From: Ocypus olens
Lineage: Eukaryota > Arthropoda > Insecta > Coleoptera > Staphylinidae
DNA length: 64,000 nt
Assembly: GCA_910593695.2 (NCBI GenBank)
Contig: OU343051.1
Span: 33,437,931 to 33,501,930, forward strand
Reading direction: 5' to 3'
A program made the translations under genes and the position numbers. Every line of letters begins with the position of its first letter. The stretch's first letter is position 1. Below, one piece after another: positions 13,130 through 27,712 of the stretch. Under the pieces are notes generated by a model. The model was not told the DNA's origin and ran no database searches. It was given only the letters and a program-made list of their open reading frames with translations.

Positions 13130-16100
13130 CAAATGAAATTTTTCCTGTCTCAGTTTCTGTAAGTCTCACAAATAATTTTTATAACAAAATAATGTTCAGA
13201 ATGTGATTCTGGGCTCGATAAAAAACAAAAATAAATTTTTGAAGAAAAATGAAATTTAATCGTTTTTCGGCGTTTCCAGCAGTTATCCGAACGATTTACA
13301 CCAAAAGAAATTTTGCTTGTCTCAGTTTCTGTAAGTCTCACAAATATTTTTTATAACAAAATAGTGTTCAGAATGTGATTCTGGACTCAAAAAAAAACGA
13401 AAATAAATTTTTATAGAAAAATTAAATTTAATCGTTTTTCGGCGTTTCCAGCAGTTGTCCGAACGATTTACACCAAAAGAAATTTTGCTTGTCTCAGTTT
13501 CTGTAAGTCTCACAAATAATATTTATAACAAAATATTGTTCAGAATGTGATTCTGGACTCAAAAAAAACGAAAATAAATTTTTGAAGAAAAATGAAATTT
13601 AATCGTTTTTCGGCGTTTCCAGCAGTTGTCCGAACGATTTACACCAAAAGAAATTTTGCTTGTCTCAGTTTCTGTAAGTCTCACAAATAATTTTTATAAC
13701 AAAATAGTGTTCAGAATGTGATTCTGGACTCGAAAAAAAACGAAAATAAATTTTTGAAGAAAAATGAAATTTAATCGTTTTTCGGCGTTTCCAGCAGTTG
13801 TCCGAACGATTTGCACCAAAAGAAATTTTGCTTGTCTCAGTTTCTGTAAGTCTCACAAATATTTTTTCTAACAAAATAGTGTTCAGAATGTGATTCTGGA
13901 CTCAAAAAAAAACGAAAATAAATTTTTGAAGAAAAATTAAATTTAATCGTTTTTCGGCGTTTCCAGCAGTTGTCCGAACGATTTACATCAAAAGAACTTT
14001 TGCTTGTCTCAGTTTCTGTAAGTCTCACAAATAATTTTTATAACAAAATAGTGTTCAGAATGTGATTCCGGACTCGAAAAAAACGAAAATAAATTTTTGA
14101 AGAAAAATTAAATTTAATCGTTTTTCGGCGTTTCCAGCAGTTGTCCGAACGATTTACGTCAAAAGAAATTTTTCTTGTCTCAGTTTCTGTAAGTCTCACA
14201 AATAATTTTTATAACAAAATAGTGTTCAGAATGTGATTCTGGACTTGATAAAAAACAAAAATAAATTTTTGAAGAAAAATGAAATTTAATCGTTTTTCGG
14301 CGTTTCCAGCAGTTTTCCGAACGATTTACACCTAAAGAAATTTTGCTTGTCTCAGTTTCTGTAAGTCTCACAAATAATTTTTATAACAAAATAGTGTTCA
14401 GAATGTGATTCTGGACTAAAAAAAAACGAAAATAAATTTTTGAAGAAAAATGAAATTTAATCGTTTTTCGGCGTTTCCAGCAGTTGTCCGAACGATTTAC
14501 ACCAAAAGAAATTTTGCTTGTCTCAGTTTCTGTAAGTCTCACAAATAATTTTTATAACAAAATAGTGTTCAGAATGTGATTCTGGACTCGAAAAAAAACG
14601 AAAATAAATTTTTGAAGAAAAATGAAATTTAATCGTTTTTCGGCGTTTCCAGCAGTTGTCCGAACGATTTGCACCAAAAGAAATTTTGCTTGTCTTAGTT
14701 TCTGTAAGTCTCACAAATATTTTTTATAACAAAATAGTGTTCAGAATGTGATTCTGGACTCAAAAAAAACGAAAATAAATTTTTGAAGAAAAATTAAATT
14801 TAATCGTTTTTCGGCGTTTCCAGCTGTTGTCCGAACGATTTACATCAAAAGAAATTTTGCTTGTCTCAGTTTCTGTAAGTCTCACAAATAATTTTTATAA
14901 CAAAATAGTGTTCAGAATGTGATTCTGGACTCAAAAAAAAACGAAAATAAATTTTTGAAGAAAAATTAAATTTAATCGTTTTTCGGCGTTTCCAGCAGTT
15001 GTCCGAACGATTTACATCAAAAGAAATTTTTCTTGTCTCAGTTTCTGTAAGTCTCACAAATAATTTTTATAACAAAATAGTGTTCAGAATGTGATTCTGG
15101 ACTCGATAAAAAACGAAAATAAATTTTTGAAGAAAAATGAAATTTAATCGTTTTTCGGCGTTTCCAGCAGTTGTCCGAACGATATACACCAAAAGAAATT
15201 TTTCCTGTCTCAGTTTCTGTAAGTCTCACAAATAATTTTTATAACAAAATAGTGTTCAGAATGTGATTCTGGACTCGATAAAAAACGAAAATAAATTTTT
15301 GAAGAAAAATGAAATTTAATCGTTTTTCGGCGTTTCCAGCAGTTGTCCGAACGATTTACACCAAAAGAAATTTTGCTTGTCTCAGTTTCTGTAAGTCTCA
15401 CAAATAATTTTTATAACAAAATAGTGTACAGAATGTGATTCCGGACTCGAAAAAAAACGAAAATAAATTTTTGAAGAAAAATTAAATTTAATCGTTTTTC
15501 GGCGTTTCCAGCAGTTGTCCGAACGATTTACGTCAGAAGAAATTTTTCTTGTCTCAGTTTCTGTAAGTCTCACAAATAATTTTTATAACAAAATAGTGTT
15601 CAGAATGTGATTCTGGACTCGAAAAAAAACCAAAATAAATTTTTGAAATAAAATTAAATTTAATCGTTTTTCGGCGTTTCCAGCAGTTGTCCGAACGATT
15701 TACATCAAATGAAATTTTTCCTGTCTCAGTTTCTGTAAGTCTCACAAATAATTTCTATAACAAAATAATGTTCAGAATGTGATTCTGGACTCGATAAAAA
15801 ACAAAAATAAATTTTTGAAGAAAAATGAAATTTAATCGTTTTTCGGCGTTTCCAGCAGTTGTCCGAACGATTTACACCAAAAGAAATTTTGCTTGTCTCA
15901 GTTTCTGTAAGTCTCACAAATAATTTTTATAACAAAATAGTGTTCAGAATGTGATTCTGGACTCAAAAAAAAACGAAAATAAATTTTTGAAGAAAAATGA
16001 AATTTAATCGTTTTTCGGCGTTTCCAGCAGTTGTCCGAACGATTTACATCAAAAGAAATTTTGCTTGTCTCAGTTTCTGTAAGTCTCACAAATAATTTTT

Positions 16101-19100
16101 ATAACAAAATAGTGTTCAGAATGTGATTCTGGACTCAAAAAAAAACGAAAATAAATTTTTGAAGAAAAATTAAATTTAATCGTTTTTCGGCGTTTCCAGC
16201 AGTTGTCCGAACGATTTACATCAAAAGAAATTTTGCTTGTCTCAGTTTCTGTAAGTCCCACAAATAATTTTTATAACAAAATAGTGTTCAGAATGTGATT
16301 CTGGACTCGAAAAAAAACGAAAATAAATTTTTGAAGAAAAATGAAATTTAATCGTTTTTCGGCGTTTCCAGCAGTTGTCCGAACGATTTACAATAAAAGA
16401 AATTTTGCTTGTCTCAGTTTCTGCAAGTCTCACAAATAATTTTTATAACAAAATAGTGTTCAGAATGTGATTCTGGACTCAAAAAAAAACGAAAATAAAT
16501 TTTTGAAGAAAAATTAAATTTAATCGTTTTTCGGCGTTTCCAGCAGTTGTCCGAACGATTTACATCAAAAAAAATTTTGCTTGTCTCAGTTTCTGTAAGT
16601 CTCACAAATAATTTTTATAACAAAATAGTGTTCAGAATGTGATTCTGGACTAAAAAAAAAACGAAAATAAATTTTTGAAGAAAAATTAAATTTAATCGTT
16701 TTTCGGCGTTTCCAGCGGTTGCCTGAACGATTTACATCAAAAGAAATTTTTCTTGTCTCAGTTGCTGTAAGTCTCAAATAATTTTTATAACAAAATAGTG
16801 TTCAGAATGTGATTCTGGACTCGATAAAAAACGAAAATAAATTTTTGAAGAAAAATGAAATTTAATCGTTTTTCGGCGTTTCCAGCAGTTGTTCGAACGA
16901 TTTACACCAAAAGAAATTTTGCTTGTCTCAGTTTCTGTAAGTCTCACAAATATTTTTTATAACAAAATAGTGTTCAGAATGTGATTCTTGACTCAAAAAA
17001 AAAACGAAAATAAATTTTTGAAGAAAAATTAAATTTAATCGTTTTTCGGCGTTTCCAGCAGTTGTCCGAACGATTTACATCAAAAGAAATTTTTCTTGTC
17101 TCAGTTTCTGTAAGTCTCACAAATAATTTTTATAACAAAATAGTGTTCAGAATGTGATTCTGGACTCGATAAAAAACGAAAATAAATTTTTGAAGAAAAA
17201 TGAAATTTAATCGTTTTTCGGCGTTTCCAGCAGTTGTCCGAACGATATACACCAAAAGAAATTTTTCCTGTCTCAGTTTCTGTAAGTCTCACAAATAATT
17301 TTTATAACAAAATAGTGTTCAGAATGTGATTCTGGACTCGAAAAAAAACCAAAATAAATTTTTGAAGAAAAATTAAATTTAATCGTTTTTCGGCGTTTCC
17401 AGCAGTTGTCCGAACGATTTACATCAAATGAAATTTTTCCTGTCTCAGTTTCTGTAAGTCTCACAAATAATTTTTATAACAAAATAATGTTCAGAATGTG
17501 ATTCTGGGCTCGATAAAAAACAAAAATAAATTTTTGAAGAAAAATGAAATTTAATCGTTTTTCGGCGTTTCCAGCAGTTGTCCGAACGATTTACACCAAA
17601 AGAAATTTTGCTTGTCTCAGTTTCTGTAAGTCTCACAAATATTTTTTATAACAAAATAGTGTTCAGAATGTGATTCTGGACTCAAAAAAAAACGAAAATA
17701 AATTTTTAAAGAAAAATTAAATTTAATCGTTTTTCGGCGTTTCCAGCAGTTGTCCGAACGATTTACACCAAAAGAAATTTTGCTTGTCTCAGTTTCTGTA
17801 AGTCTCACAAATAATTTTTATAACAAAATAGTGTTCAGAATGTGATTCTGGACTCAAAAAAAACGAAAATAAATTTTTGAAGAAAAATGAAATTTAATCA
17901 TTTTTCGGCGTTTCCAGCAGTTGTCCGAACGATTTACACCAAAAGAAATTTTGCTTGTCTCAGTTTCTGTAAGTCTCACAAATAATTTTTATAACAAAAT
18001 AGTGTTCAGAATGTGATTCTGGACTCGAAAAAAAACGAAAATAAATTTATGAAGAAAAATGAAATTTAATCGTTTTTCGGCGTTTCCAGCAGTTGTCCGA
18101 ACGATTTGCACCAAAAGAAATTTTGCTTGTCTCAGTTTCTGTAAGTCTCACAAATATTTTTTATAACAAAATAGTGTTCAGAATGTGATTCTGGACTCAA
18201 AAAAAAACGAAAATAAATTTTTGAAGAAAAATTAAATTTAATCGTTTTTCGGCGTTTCCAGCAGTTGTCCGAACGATTTACATCAAAAGAAATTTTGTTT
18301 GTCTCAGTTTCTGTAAGTCTCACAAATAATTTTTATAACAAAATAGTGTTCAGAATGTGATTCCGGACTCGAAAAAAACGAAAATAAATTTTTGAAGAAA
18401 AATTAAATTTAATCGTTTTTCGGCGTTTCCAGCAGTTGTCCGAACGATTTACGTCAAAAGAAATTTTTCTTGTCTCAGTTTCTGTAAGTCTCACAAATAA
18501 TTTTTATAACAAAATAGTGTTCAGAATGTGATTCTGGACTTGATAAAAAACAAAAATAAATTTTTGAAGAAAAATGAAATTTAATCGTTTTTCGGCGTTT
18601 CCAGCAGTTTTCCGAACGATTTACACCTAAAGAAATTTTGCTTGTCTCAGTTTCTGTAAGTCTCACAAATAATTTTTATAACAAAATAGTGTTCAGAATG
18701 TGATTCTGGACTCAAAAAAACGAAAATAAATTTTTGAAGAAAAATGAAATTTAATCGTTTTTCGGCGTTTCCAGCAGTTGTCCGAACGATTTACACCAAA
18801 AGAAATTTTGCTTGTCTCAGTTTCTGTAAGTCTCACAAATAATTTTTATAACAAAATAGTGTTCAGAATGTGATTCTAGACTCGAAAAAAAACGAAAATA
18901 AATTTTTGAAGAAAAATGAAATTTAATCGTTTTTCGGCGTTTCCAGCAGTTGTCCGAACGATTTGCACCAAAAGAAATTTTGCTTGTCTTAGTTTCTGTA
19001 AGTCTCACAAATATTTTTTATAACAAAATAGTGTTCAGAATGTGATTCTGGACTCAAAAAAAACGAAAATAAATTTTTGAAGAAAAATTAAATTTAATCG

Positions 19101-20600
19101 TTTTTCGGCGTTTCCAGCAGTTGTCCGAACGATTTACATCAAAAGAAATTTTGCTTGTCTCAGTTTCTGTAAGTCTCACAAATAATTTTTATAACAAAAT
19201 AGTGTTCAGAATGTGATTCTGGACTCAAAAAAAAACGAAAATAAATTTTTGAAGAAAAATTAAATTTAATCGTTTTTCGGCGTTTCCAGCAGTTGTCCGA
19301 ACGATTTACGTCAGAAGAAATTTTTCTTGTCTCAGTTTCTGTAAGTCTCACAAATAATTTTTATAACAAAATAGTGTTCAGAATGTGATTCTGGACTCGA
19401 AAAAAAACCAAAATAAATTTTTGAAGAAAAATTAAATTTAATCGTTTTTCGGCGTTTCCAGCAGTTGTCCGAACGATTTACATCAAATGAAATTTTTCCT
19501 GTCTCAGTTTCTGTAAGTCTCACAAATAATTTTTATAACAAAATAATGTTCAGAATGTGATTCTGGACTCGATAAAAAACAAAAATAATTTTTTGAAGAA
19601 AAATGAAATTTAATCGTTTTTCGGCGTTTCCAGCAGTTGTCCGAACGATTTACACCAAAAGAAATTTTGCTTGTCTCAGTTTCTGTAAGTCTCACAAATA
19701 ATTTTTATAACAAAATAGTGTTCAGAATGTGATTCTGGACTCAAAAAAAACGAAAATAAATTTTTGAAGAAAAATGAAATTTAATCGTTTTTCGGCGATT
19801 CCAGCAGTTGTCCGAACGATTTACATCAAAAGAAATTTTGCTTGTCTCAGTTTCTGTAAGTCTCACAAATAATTTTTATAACAAAATAGTGTTCAGAATG
19901 TGATTCTGGACTCAAAAAAAAACGAAAATAAATTTTTGAAGAAAAATTAAATTTAATCGTTTTTCGGCGTTTCCAGCAGTTGTCCGAACGATTTACATCA
20001 AAAGAAATTTTGCTTGTCTCAGTTTCTGTAGGTCTCACAAATAATTTTTATAACAAAATAGTGTTCAGAATGTGATTCTGGACTCGAAAAAAAACGAAAA
20101 TAAATTTTTGAAGAAAAATGAAATTTAATCGTTTTTCGGCGTTTCCAGCAGTTGTCCGAACGATTTACACCAAAAGAAATTTTGCTTGTCTCAGTTTCTG
20201 TAAGTCTCACAAATAATTTTTATAACAAAATAGTGTTCAGAATGTGATTCTGGACTCAAAAAAAAACGAAAATAAATTTTTGAAGAAAAATTAAATTTAA
20301 TCGTTTTTCGGCGTTTCCAGCAGTTGTCCGAACGATTTACATCAAAAAAAATTTTGCTTGTCTCAGTTTCTGTAAGTCTCACAAATAATTTTTATAACAA
20401 AATAGTGTTCAGAATGTGATTCTGGACTCAAAAAAAAACGAAAATAAATTTTTGAAGAAAAATTAAATTTAATCGTTTTTCGGCGTTTCCAGCGGTTGCC
20501 TGAACGATTTACATCAAAAGAAATTTTTCTTGTCTCAGTTGCTGTAAGTCTCACAAATAATTTTTATAACAAAATAGTGTTCAGAATGTGATTCTGGACT
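13130..20600 (+). repeat. Duplicated 25-monomer segment, second copy shortened to 22
   Basis: Monomers from about 13150 to 14866 match those from 17445 to 19160 in order, at an offset of 4,295 bp (25 monomers). From 15554 to 16586 the matching copies at 19332-20363 sit at an offset of 3,777 bp (22 monomers). Shared private variants include ATTTGCACC, CAGTTTTCCGAACG (14313 and 18607), TCTTAGTTTCTG, ATCAAAAAAAATTTTG and the CAGCGGTTGCCTGAACG core (about 16715 and 20492). The second copy lost three monomers near 19.2 kb. Confidence 0.8.
19160..19351 (+). repeat. Hybrid monomer at a three-monomer deletion junction
   Basis: The left side carries the GGACTCAAAAAAAAACG variant of the monomer at 14866-15057. 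The right side carries the ACGTCAGAAG variant of the monomer at 15382-15573. The exchange lies between about 19225 and 19310, within one monomer, and explains the offset change from 25 to 22 monomers in this duplication. Direction (deletion in the second copy) is inferred from the flanking order. Confidence 0.65.
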
Positions 20601-21222
20601 CGATAAAAAACGAAAATAAATTTTTGAAGAAAAATGAAATTTAATCGTTTTTCGGCGTTTCCAGCAGTTGTCCGAACGATTTACACCAAAAGAAATTTTG
20701 CTTGTCTCAGTTTCTGTAAGTCTCACAAATAATTTTTATAACAAAATAGTGTTCAGAATGTGATTCCGGACTCGAAAAAAAACGAAAATAAATTTTTGAA
20801 GAAAAATTAAATTTAATCGTTTTTCGGCGTTTCCAGCAGTTGTCCGAACGATTTACGTCAGAAGAAATTTTTCTTGTCTCAGTTTCTGTAAGTCTCACAA
20901 ATAATTTTTATAACAAAATAGTGTTCAGAATGTGATTCTGGACTCGATAAAAAACGAAAATAAATTTTTGAAGAAAAATGAAATTTAATCGTTTTTCGGC
21001 GTTTCCAGCAGTTGTCCGAACGATATACACCAAAAGAAATTTTTCCTGTCTCAGTTTCTGTAAGTCTCACAAATAATTTTTATAACAAAATAGTGTTCAG
21101 AATGTGATTCTGGACTCGATAAAAAACGAAAATAAATTTTTGAAGAAAAATTAAATTTAATCGTTTTTCGGCGTTTCTAGCAGTTGTCCGAACGATTTAC
21201 ACCAAAAGAAATTTTGCTTGTC

Positions 21223-22598
21223 TCAGTTTCTGTAAGTCTCACAAATAATTTTTATAACAAAATAGTGTTCAGAATGTGATTCTGGACTCGATAAAAAACG
21301 AAAATAAATTTTTGAAGAAAAATGAAATTTAATCGTTTTTCGGCGTTTCCAGCAGTTGTCCGAACGATTTACACCAAAAGAAATTTTGCTTGTTTCAGTT
21401 TCTGTAAGTCTCACAAATAATTTTTATAACAAAATAGTGTACAGAATGTGATTCCGGACTCGAAAAAAAACGAAAATAAATTTTTGAAGAAAAATTAAAT
21501 TTAATCGTTTTTCGGCGTTTCCAGCAGTTGTCCGAACGATTTACGTCAGAAGAAATTTTTCTTGTCTCAGTTTCTGTAAGTCTCACAAATAATTTTTATA
21601 ACAAAATAGTGTTCAGAATGTGATTCTGGACTCGAAAAAAAACCAAAATAAATTTTTGAAGAAAAATTAAATTTAATCGTTTTTCGGCGTTTCCAGCAGT
21701 TGTCCGAACGATTTACATCAAATGAAATTTTTCCTGTCTCAGTTTCTGTAAGTCTCACAAATAATTTTTATAACAAAATAATGTTCAGAATGTGATTCTG
21801 GACTCGATAAAAAACAAAAATAATTTTTTGAAGAAAAATGAAATTTAATCGTTTTTCGGCGTTTCCAGCAGTTGTCCGAACGATTTACACCAAAAGAAAT
21901 TTTGCTTGTCTCAGTTTCTGTAAGTCTCACAAATAATTTTTATAACAAAATAGTGTTCAGAATGTGATTCTGGACTCGATAAAAAACGAAAATAAATTTT
22001 TGAAGAAAAATGAAATTTAATCGTTTTTCGGCGTTTCCAGCAGTTGTCCGAACGATTTACACCAAAAGAAATTTTGCTTGTCTCAGTTTCTGTAAGTCTC
22101 ACAAATAATTTTTATAACAAAATAGTGTTCAGAATGTGATTCCGGACTCGAAAAAAAACGAAAATAAATTTTTGAAGAAAAATTAAATTTAATCGTTTTT
22201 CGGCGTTTCCAGCAGTTGTCCGAACGATTTACGTCAGAAGAAATTTTTCTTGTCTCAGTTTCTGTAAGTCTCACAAATAATTTTTATAACAAAATAGTGT
22301 TCAGAATGTGATTCTGGACTCGAAAAAAAACCAAAATAAATTTTTGAAGAAAAATTAAATTTAATCGTTTTTCGGCGTTTCCAGCAGTTGTCCGAACGAT
22401 TTACATCAAATGAAATTTTTCCTGTCTCAGTTTGTGTAAGTCTCACAAATAATTTTTATAACAAAATAATGTTCAGAATGTGATTCTGGACTCGATAAAA
22501 AACAAAAATAAATTTTTGAAGAAAAATGAAATTTAATCGTTTTTCGGCGTTTCCAGCAGTTGTCCGAACGATTTACACCAAAAGAAATTTTGCTTGTT
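21223..22598 (+). repeat. 4-monomer HOR, two tandem copies (period 688 bp)
   Basis: The order GATA/ACACC type, CCGGAC with ACGTCAGAAG type, CCAAAATAAA with ATCAAATGAAA type, and AATAATGTTCAG with AACAAAAAT type occurs at 21223-21910 and again at 21911-22598. The first copy differs by a GTACAGAATG variant near 21440. A related partial copy precedes it at about 20535-20898. Confidence 0.75.
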
Positions 22599-23636
22599 TC
22601 AGTTTCTGTAAGTCTCACAAATAATTTTTATAACAAAATAGTGTTCAGAATGTGATTCTGGACTCAAAAAAAACGAAAATAACATTTTGAAGAAAAATTA
22701 AATTTAATCGTTTTTCGGCGTTTCCAGCAGTTGTCCGAACGATTTACATCAAAAGAAATTTTTCTTGTCTCAGTTTCTGTAAGTCTCACAAATAATTTTT
22801 ATAACAAAATAGTGTTCAGAATGTGATTCTGGACTCAAAAAAAACGAAAATAAATTTTTGAAGAAAAATGAAATTTAATCGTTTTTCGGCGTTTCCAGCA
22901 GTTGTCCGAACGATTTACACCAAAAGAAATTTTGCTTGTCTCAGTTTCTGTAAGTCTCACAAATATTTTTTATAACAAAATAGTGTTCAGAATGTGATTC
23001 TGGACTCAAAAAAAAAACGAAAATAAATTTTTGAAGAAAAATTAAATTTAATCGTTTTTCGGCGTTTCCAGCAGTTGTCCGAACGATTTACATCAAAAGA
23101 AATTTTGCTTGTCTCAGTTTCTGTAAGTCTCACAAATAATTTTTATAACAAAATAGTGTTCAGAATGTGATTCTGGACTCGATAAAAAACGAAAATAAAT
23201 TTTTGAAGAAAAATGAAATTTAATCGTTTTTCGGCGTTTCCAGCAGTTGTCCGAACGATTTACACCAAAAGAAATTTTGCTTGTCTCAGTTTCAGTAAGT
23301 CTCACAAATAATTTTTATAACAAAATAGTGTTCAGAATGTGATTCTGGACTCAAAAAAAACGAAAATAAATTTTTGAAGAAAAATGAAATTTAATCGTTT
23401 TTCGGCGTTTCCAGCAGTTGTCCGAACGATTTACACCAAAAGAAATTTTGCTTGTCTCAGTTTCTGTAAGTCTCATAAATAATTTTTATAACAAAATAGT
23501 GTTCAGAATGTGATTCTGGACTCGAAAAAAAACGAAAATAAATTTTTGAAGAAAAATGAAATTTAATCGTTTTTCGGCGTTTCCAGCAGTTGTCCGAACG
23601 ATTTGCACCAAAAGAAATTTTGCTTGTCTCAGTTTC

Positions 23637-26386
23637 TGTAAGTCTCACAAATAATTTTTATAACAAAATAGTGTTCAGCATGTGATTCCGGACTCGAAAA
23701 AAACGAAAATAAATTTTTGAAGAAAAATTAAATTTAATCGTTTTTCGGCGTTTCCAGCAGTTGTCCGAACGATTTACGTCAAAAGAAATTTTTCTTGTCT
23801 CAGTTTCTTCAAGTCTCACAAATAATTTTTATAACAAAATAGTGTTCAGAATGTGATTCTGGACTTGATAAAAAACAAAAATAAATTTTTGAAGAAAAAT
23901 GAAATTTAATCGTTTTTCGGCGTTTCCAGCAGTTGTCCGAACGATTTACACCTAAAGAAATTTTGCTTGTCTCAGTTTCTGTAAGTCTCACAAATAATTT
24001 TTATAACAAAATAGTGTTCAGAATGTGTTTCTGGACTCAAAAAAAAACGAAAATAAATTTTTGAAGAAAAATTAAATTTAATCGTTTTTCGACGTTTCCA
24101 GCAGTTGTCCGAACGATTTACATCAAAAGAAATTTTTCTTGTCTCAGTTTCTGTAAGTCTCACAAATAATTTTTATAACAAAATAGTGTTCAGAATGTGA
24201 TTCTGGACTCGATAAAAAACGAAAATAAATTTTTGAAGAAAAATGAAATTTAATCGTTTTTCGGCGTTTCCAGCAGTTGTCCGAACGATATACACCAAAA
24301 GAAATTTTTCCTGTCTCAGTTTCTGTAAGTCTCACAAATAATTTTTATAACAAAATAGTGTTCAGAATGTGATTCTGGACTCGATAAAAAACGAAAATAA
24401 ATTTTTGAAGAAAAATTAAATTTAATCGTTTTTCGGCGTTTCCAGCAGTTGTCCGAACGATTTACACCAAAAGAAATTTTGCTTGTCTCAGTTTCTGTAA
24501 GTCTCACAAATAATTTTTATAACAAAATAGTGTTCAGAATGTGATTCTGGACTCGATAAAAAACGAAAATAAATTTTTGAAGAAAAATGAAATTTAATCG
24601 TTTTTCGGCGTTTCCAGCAGTTGTCCGAACGATTTACACCAAAAGAAATTTTGCTTGTCTCAGTTTCTGTAAGTCTCACAAATAATTTTTATAACAAAAT
24701 AGTGTTCAGAATGTGATTCCGGACTCGAAAAAAAACGAAAATAAATTTTTGAAGAAAAATTAAATTTAATCGTTTTTCGGCGTTTCCAGCAGTTGTCCGA
24801 ACGATTTACGTCAGAAGAAATTTTTCTTGTCTCAGTTTCTGTAAGTCTCACAAATAATTTTTATAACAAAATAGTGTTCAGAATGTGATTCTGGACTCGA
24901 AAAAAAACCAAAATAAATTTTTGAAGAAAAATTAAATTTAATCGTTTTTCGGCGTTTCCAGCAGTTGTCCGAACGATTTACATCAAAAGAAATTTTGCTT
25001 GTCTCAGTTTCTGTAAGTCTCACAAATAATTTTTATAACAAAATAGTGTTCAGAATGTGATTCCGGACTCGAAAAAAACGAAAATAAATTTTTGAAGAAA
25101 AATTAAATTTAATCGTTTTTCGGCGTTTCCAGCAGTTGTCCGAACGATTTACGTCAAAAGAAATTTTTCTTGTCTCAGTTTCTGTAAGTCTCACAAATAA
25201 TTTTTATAACAAAATAGTGTTCAGAATGTGATTCTGGACTTGATAAAAAACAAAAATAAATTTTTGAAGAAAAATGAAATTTAATCGTTTTTCGGCGTTT
25301 CCAGCAGTTGTCCGAACGATTTACACCTAAAGAAATTTTGCTTGTCTCAGTTTCTGTAAGTCTCACAAATAATTTTTATAACAAAATAGTGTTCAGAATG
25401 TGATTCTGGACTCAAAAAAAAACGAAAATAAATTCTTGAAGAAAAATTAAATTTAATCGTTTTTCGGCGTTTCCAGCAGTTGTCCGAACGATTTACATCA
25501 AAAGAAAATTTTCTTGTCTCAGTTTCTGTAAGTCTCACAAATAATTTTTATAACAAAATAGTGTTCAGAATGTGATTCTGGACTCGATAAAAAACGAAAA
25601 TAAATTTTTGAAGAAAAATGAAATTTAATCGTTTTTCGGCGTTTCCAGCAGTAGTCCGAACGATATACACCAAAAGAAATTTTTCTTGTCTCAGTTTCTG
25701 TAAGTCTCACAAATAATTTTTATAACAAAATAGTGTTCAGAATGTGATTCTGGACTCGATAAAAAACGAAAATAAATTTTTGAAGAAAAATTAAATTTAA
25801 TCGTTTTTCGGCGTTTCCAGCAGTTGTCCGAACGATTTACACCAAAAGAAATTTTGCTTGTCTCAGTTTCTGTAAGTCTCACAAATAATTTTTATAACAA
25901 AATAGTGTTCAGAATGTGATTCTGGACTCGATAAAAAACGAAAATAAATTTTTGAAGAAAAATGAAATTTAATCGTTTTTCGGCGTTTCCAGCAGTTGTC
26001 CGAACGATTTACACCAAAAGAAATTTTGCTTGTCTCAGTTTCTGTAAGTCTCACAAATAATTTTTATAACAAAATAGTGTTCAGAATGTGATTCCGGACT
26101 CGAAAAAAACGAAAATAAATTTTTGAAGAAAAATTAAATTTAATCGTTTTTCGGCGTTTCCAGCAGTTGTCCGAACGATTTACGTCAGAAGAAATTTTTC
26201 TTGTCTCAGTTTCTGTAAGTCTCACAAATAATTTTTATAACAAAATAGTGTTCAGAATGTGATTCTGGACTCGAAAAAAAACCAAAATAAATTTTTGAAG
26301 AAAAATTAAATTTAATCGTTTTTCGGCGTTTCCAGCAGTTGTCCGAACGATTTACATCAAATGAAATTTTTCCTGTCTCAGTTTCT
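23637..26386 (+). repeat. 8-monomer HOR, two tandem copies (period about 1,375 bp)
   Basis: The monomer order from about 23637 to 25011 is repeated from about 25012 to 26386. Both copies show CCGGAC/ACGTC, GGACTTGATAAAA with ACACCTAAAG, an A-only junction type, the GATATACACC type, two GATA types, CCGGAC with ACGTCAGAAG, and the CCAAAATAAA type in the same order. Small differences exist: TTCTTCAAGTC near 23808 and ATTCTTGAAG near 25433 are each in one copy only. Confidence 0.75.
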
Positions 26387-27486
26387 GTAAGTCTCACAAA
26401 TAATTTTTATAACAAAATAATGTTCAGAATGTGATTCTGGACTCGATAAAAAACAAAAATAAATTTTTGAAGAAAAATGAAATTTAATCGTTTTTCGGCG
26501 TTTCCAGCAGTTGTCCGAACGATTTACGTCAAAAGAAATTTTTCTTGTCTCAGTTTATGTAAGTCTCACAAATAATTTTTATAACAAAATAGTGTTCAGA
26601 ATGTGATTCTGGACTTGATAAAAAACAAAAATAAATTTTTGAAGAAAAATGAAATTTAATCGTTTTTCGGCGTTTCCAGCAGTTGTCCGAACGATTTACA
26701 CCTAAAGAAATTTTGCTTGTCTCAGTTTCTGTAAGTCTCACAAATAATTTTTATAACAAAATAGTGTTCAGAATGTGATTCTGGACTCAAAAAAAAACGA
26801 AAATAAATTTTTGAAGAAAAATGATATTTAATCGTTTTTCGGCGTTTCCAGCAGTTGTCCGAACGATTTACATCAAAAGAAATTTTGCTTGTCTCAGTTT
26901 CTGTAAGTCTCACAAATAATTTTTATAACAAAATAGTGTTCAGAATGTGATTCTGGACTCAAAAAAAAACGAAAATAAATTTTTGAAGAAAAATTAAATT
27001 TAATCGTTTTTCGGCGTTTCCAGCAGTTGACCGAACGATTTACATCAAAAGAAATTTTGCTTGTCTCAGTTTCTGTAAGTCTCACAAATAATTTTTATAA
27101 CAAAATAGTGTTCAGAATGTGATTCTGGACTCGAAAAAAAACGAAAATAAATTTTTGAAGAAAAATGAAATTTAATCGTTTTTCGGCGTTTCCAGCAGTT
27201 GTCCGAACGATTTACACCAAAAGAAATTTTGCTTGTCTCAGTTTCTGTAAGTCTCACAAATAATTTTTATAACAAAATAGTGTTCAGAATGTGATTCTGG
27301 ACTCAAAAAAAAACGAAAATAAATTTTTGAAGAAAAATTAAATTTAATCGTTTTTCGGCGTTTCCAGCAGTTGTCCGAACGATTTACATCAAAAGAAATT
27401 TTGCTTGTCTCAGTTTCTGTAAGTCTCACAAATAATTTTTATAACAAAATAGTGTTCAGAATGTGATTCTGGACTCAAAAAAAACG

Positions 27487-27712
27487 AAAATAAATTTTTG
27501 AAGAAAAATTAAATTTAATCGTTTTTCGGCGTTTCCAGCAGTTGCCTGAACGATTTACATCAAAAGAAATTTTTCTTGTCTCAGTTGCTGTAAGTCTCAC
27601 AAATAATTTTTACATCAAAAGAAATTTTGCTTGTCTCAGTTTCTGTAAGTCTCACAAATAATTTTTATAACAAAATAGTGTTCAGAATGTGATTCCGTAC
27701 TCGAAAAAAACG
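27487..27712 (+). repeat. Enlarged 226-bp unit with a 55-bp partial monomer
   Basis: After the AATAATTTTTA segment at about 27612 the sequence jumps back to ACATCAAAAG, so the stretch from ACATC to AATAATTTTT is present twice, 55 bp apart (27557 and 27612). The join falls in a short shared TTTA. This looks like a deletion of about 117 bp from one monomer, leaving a 55-bp remnant. Confidence 0.85.
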
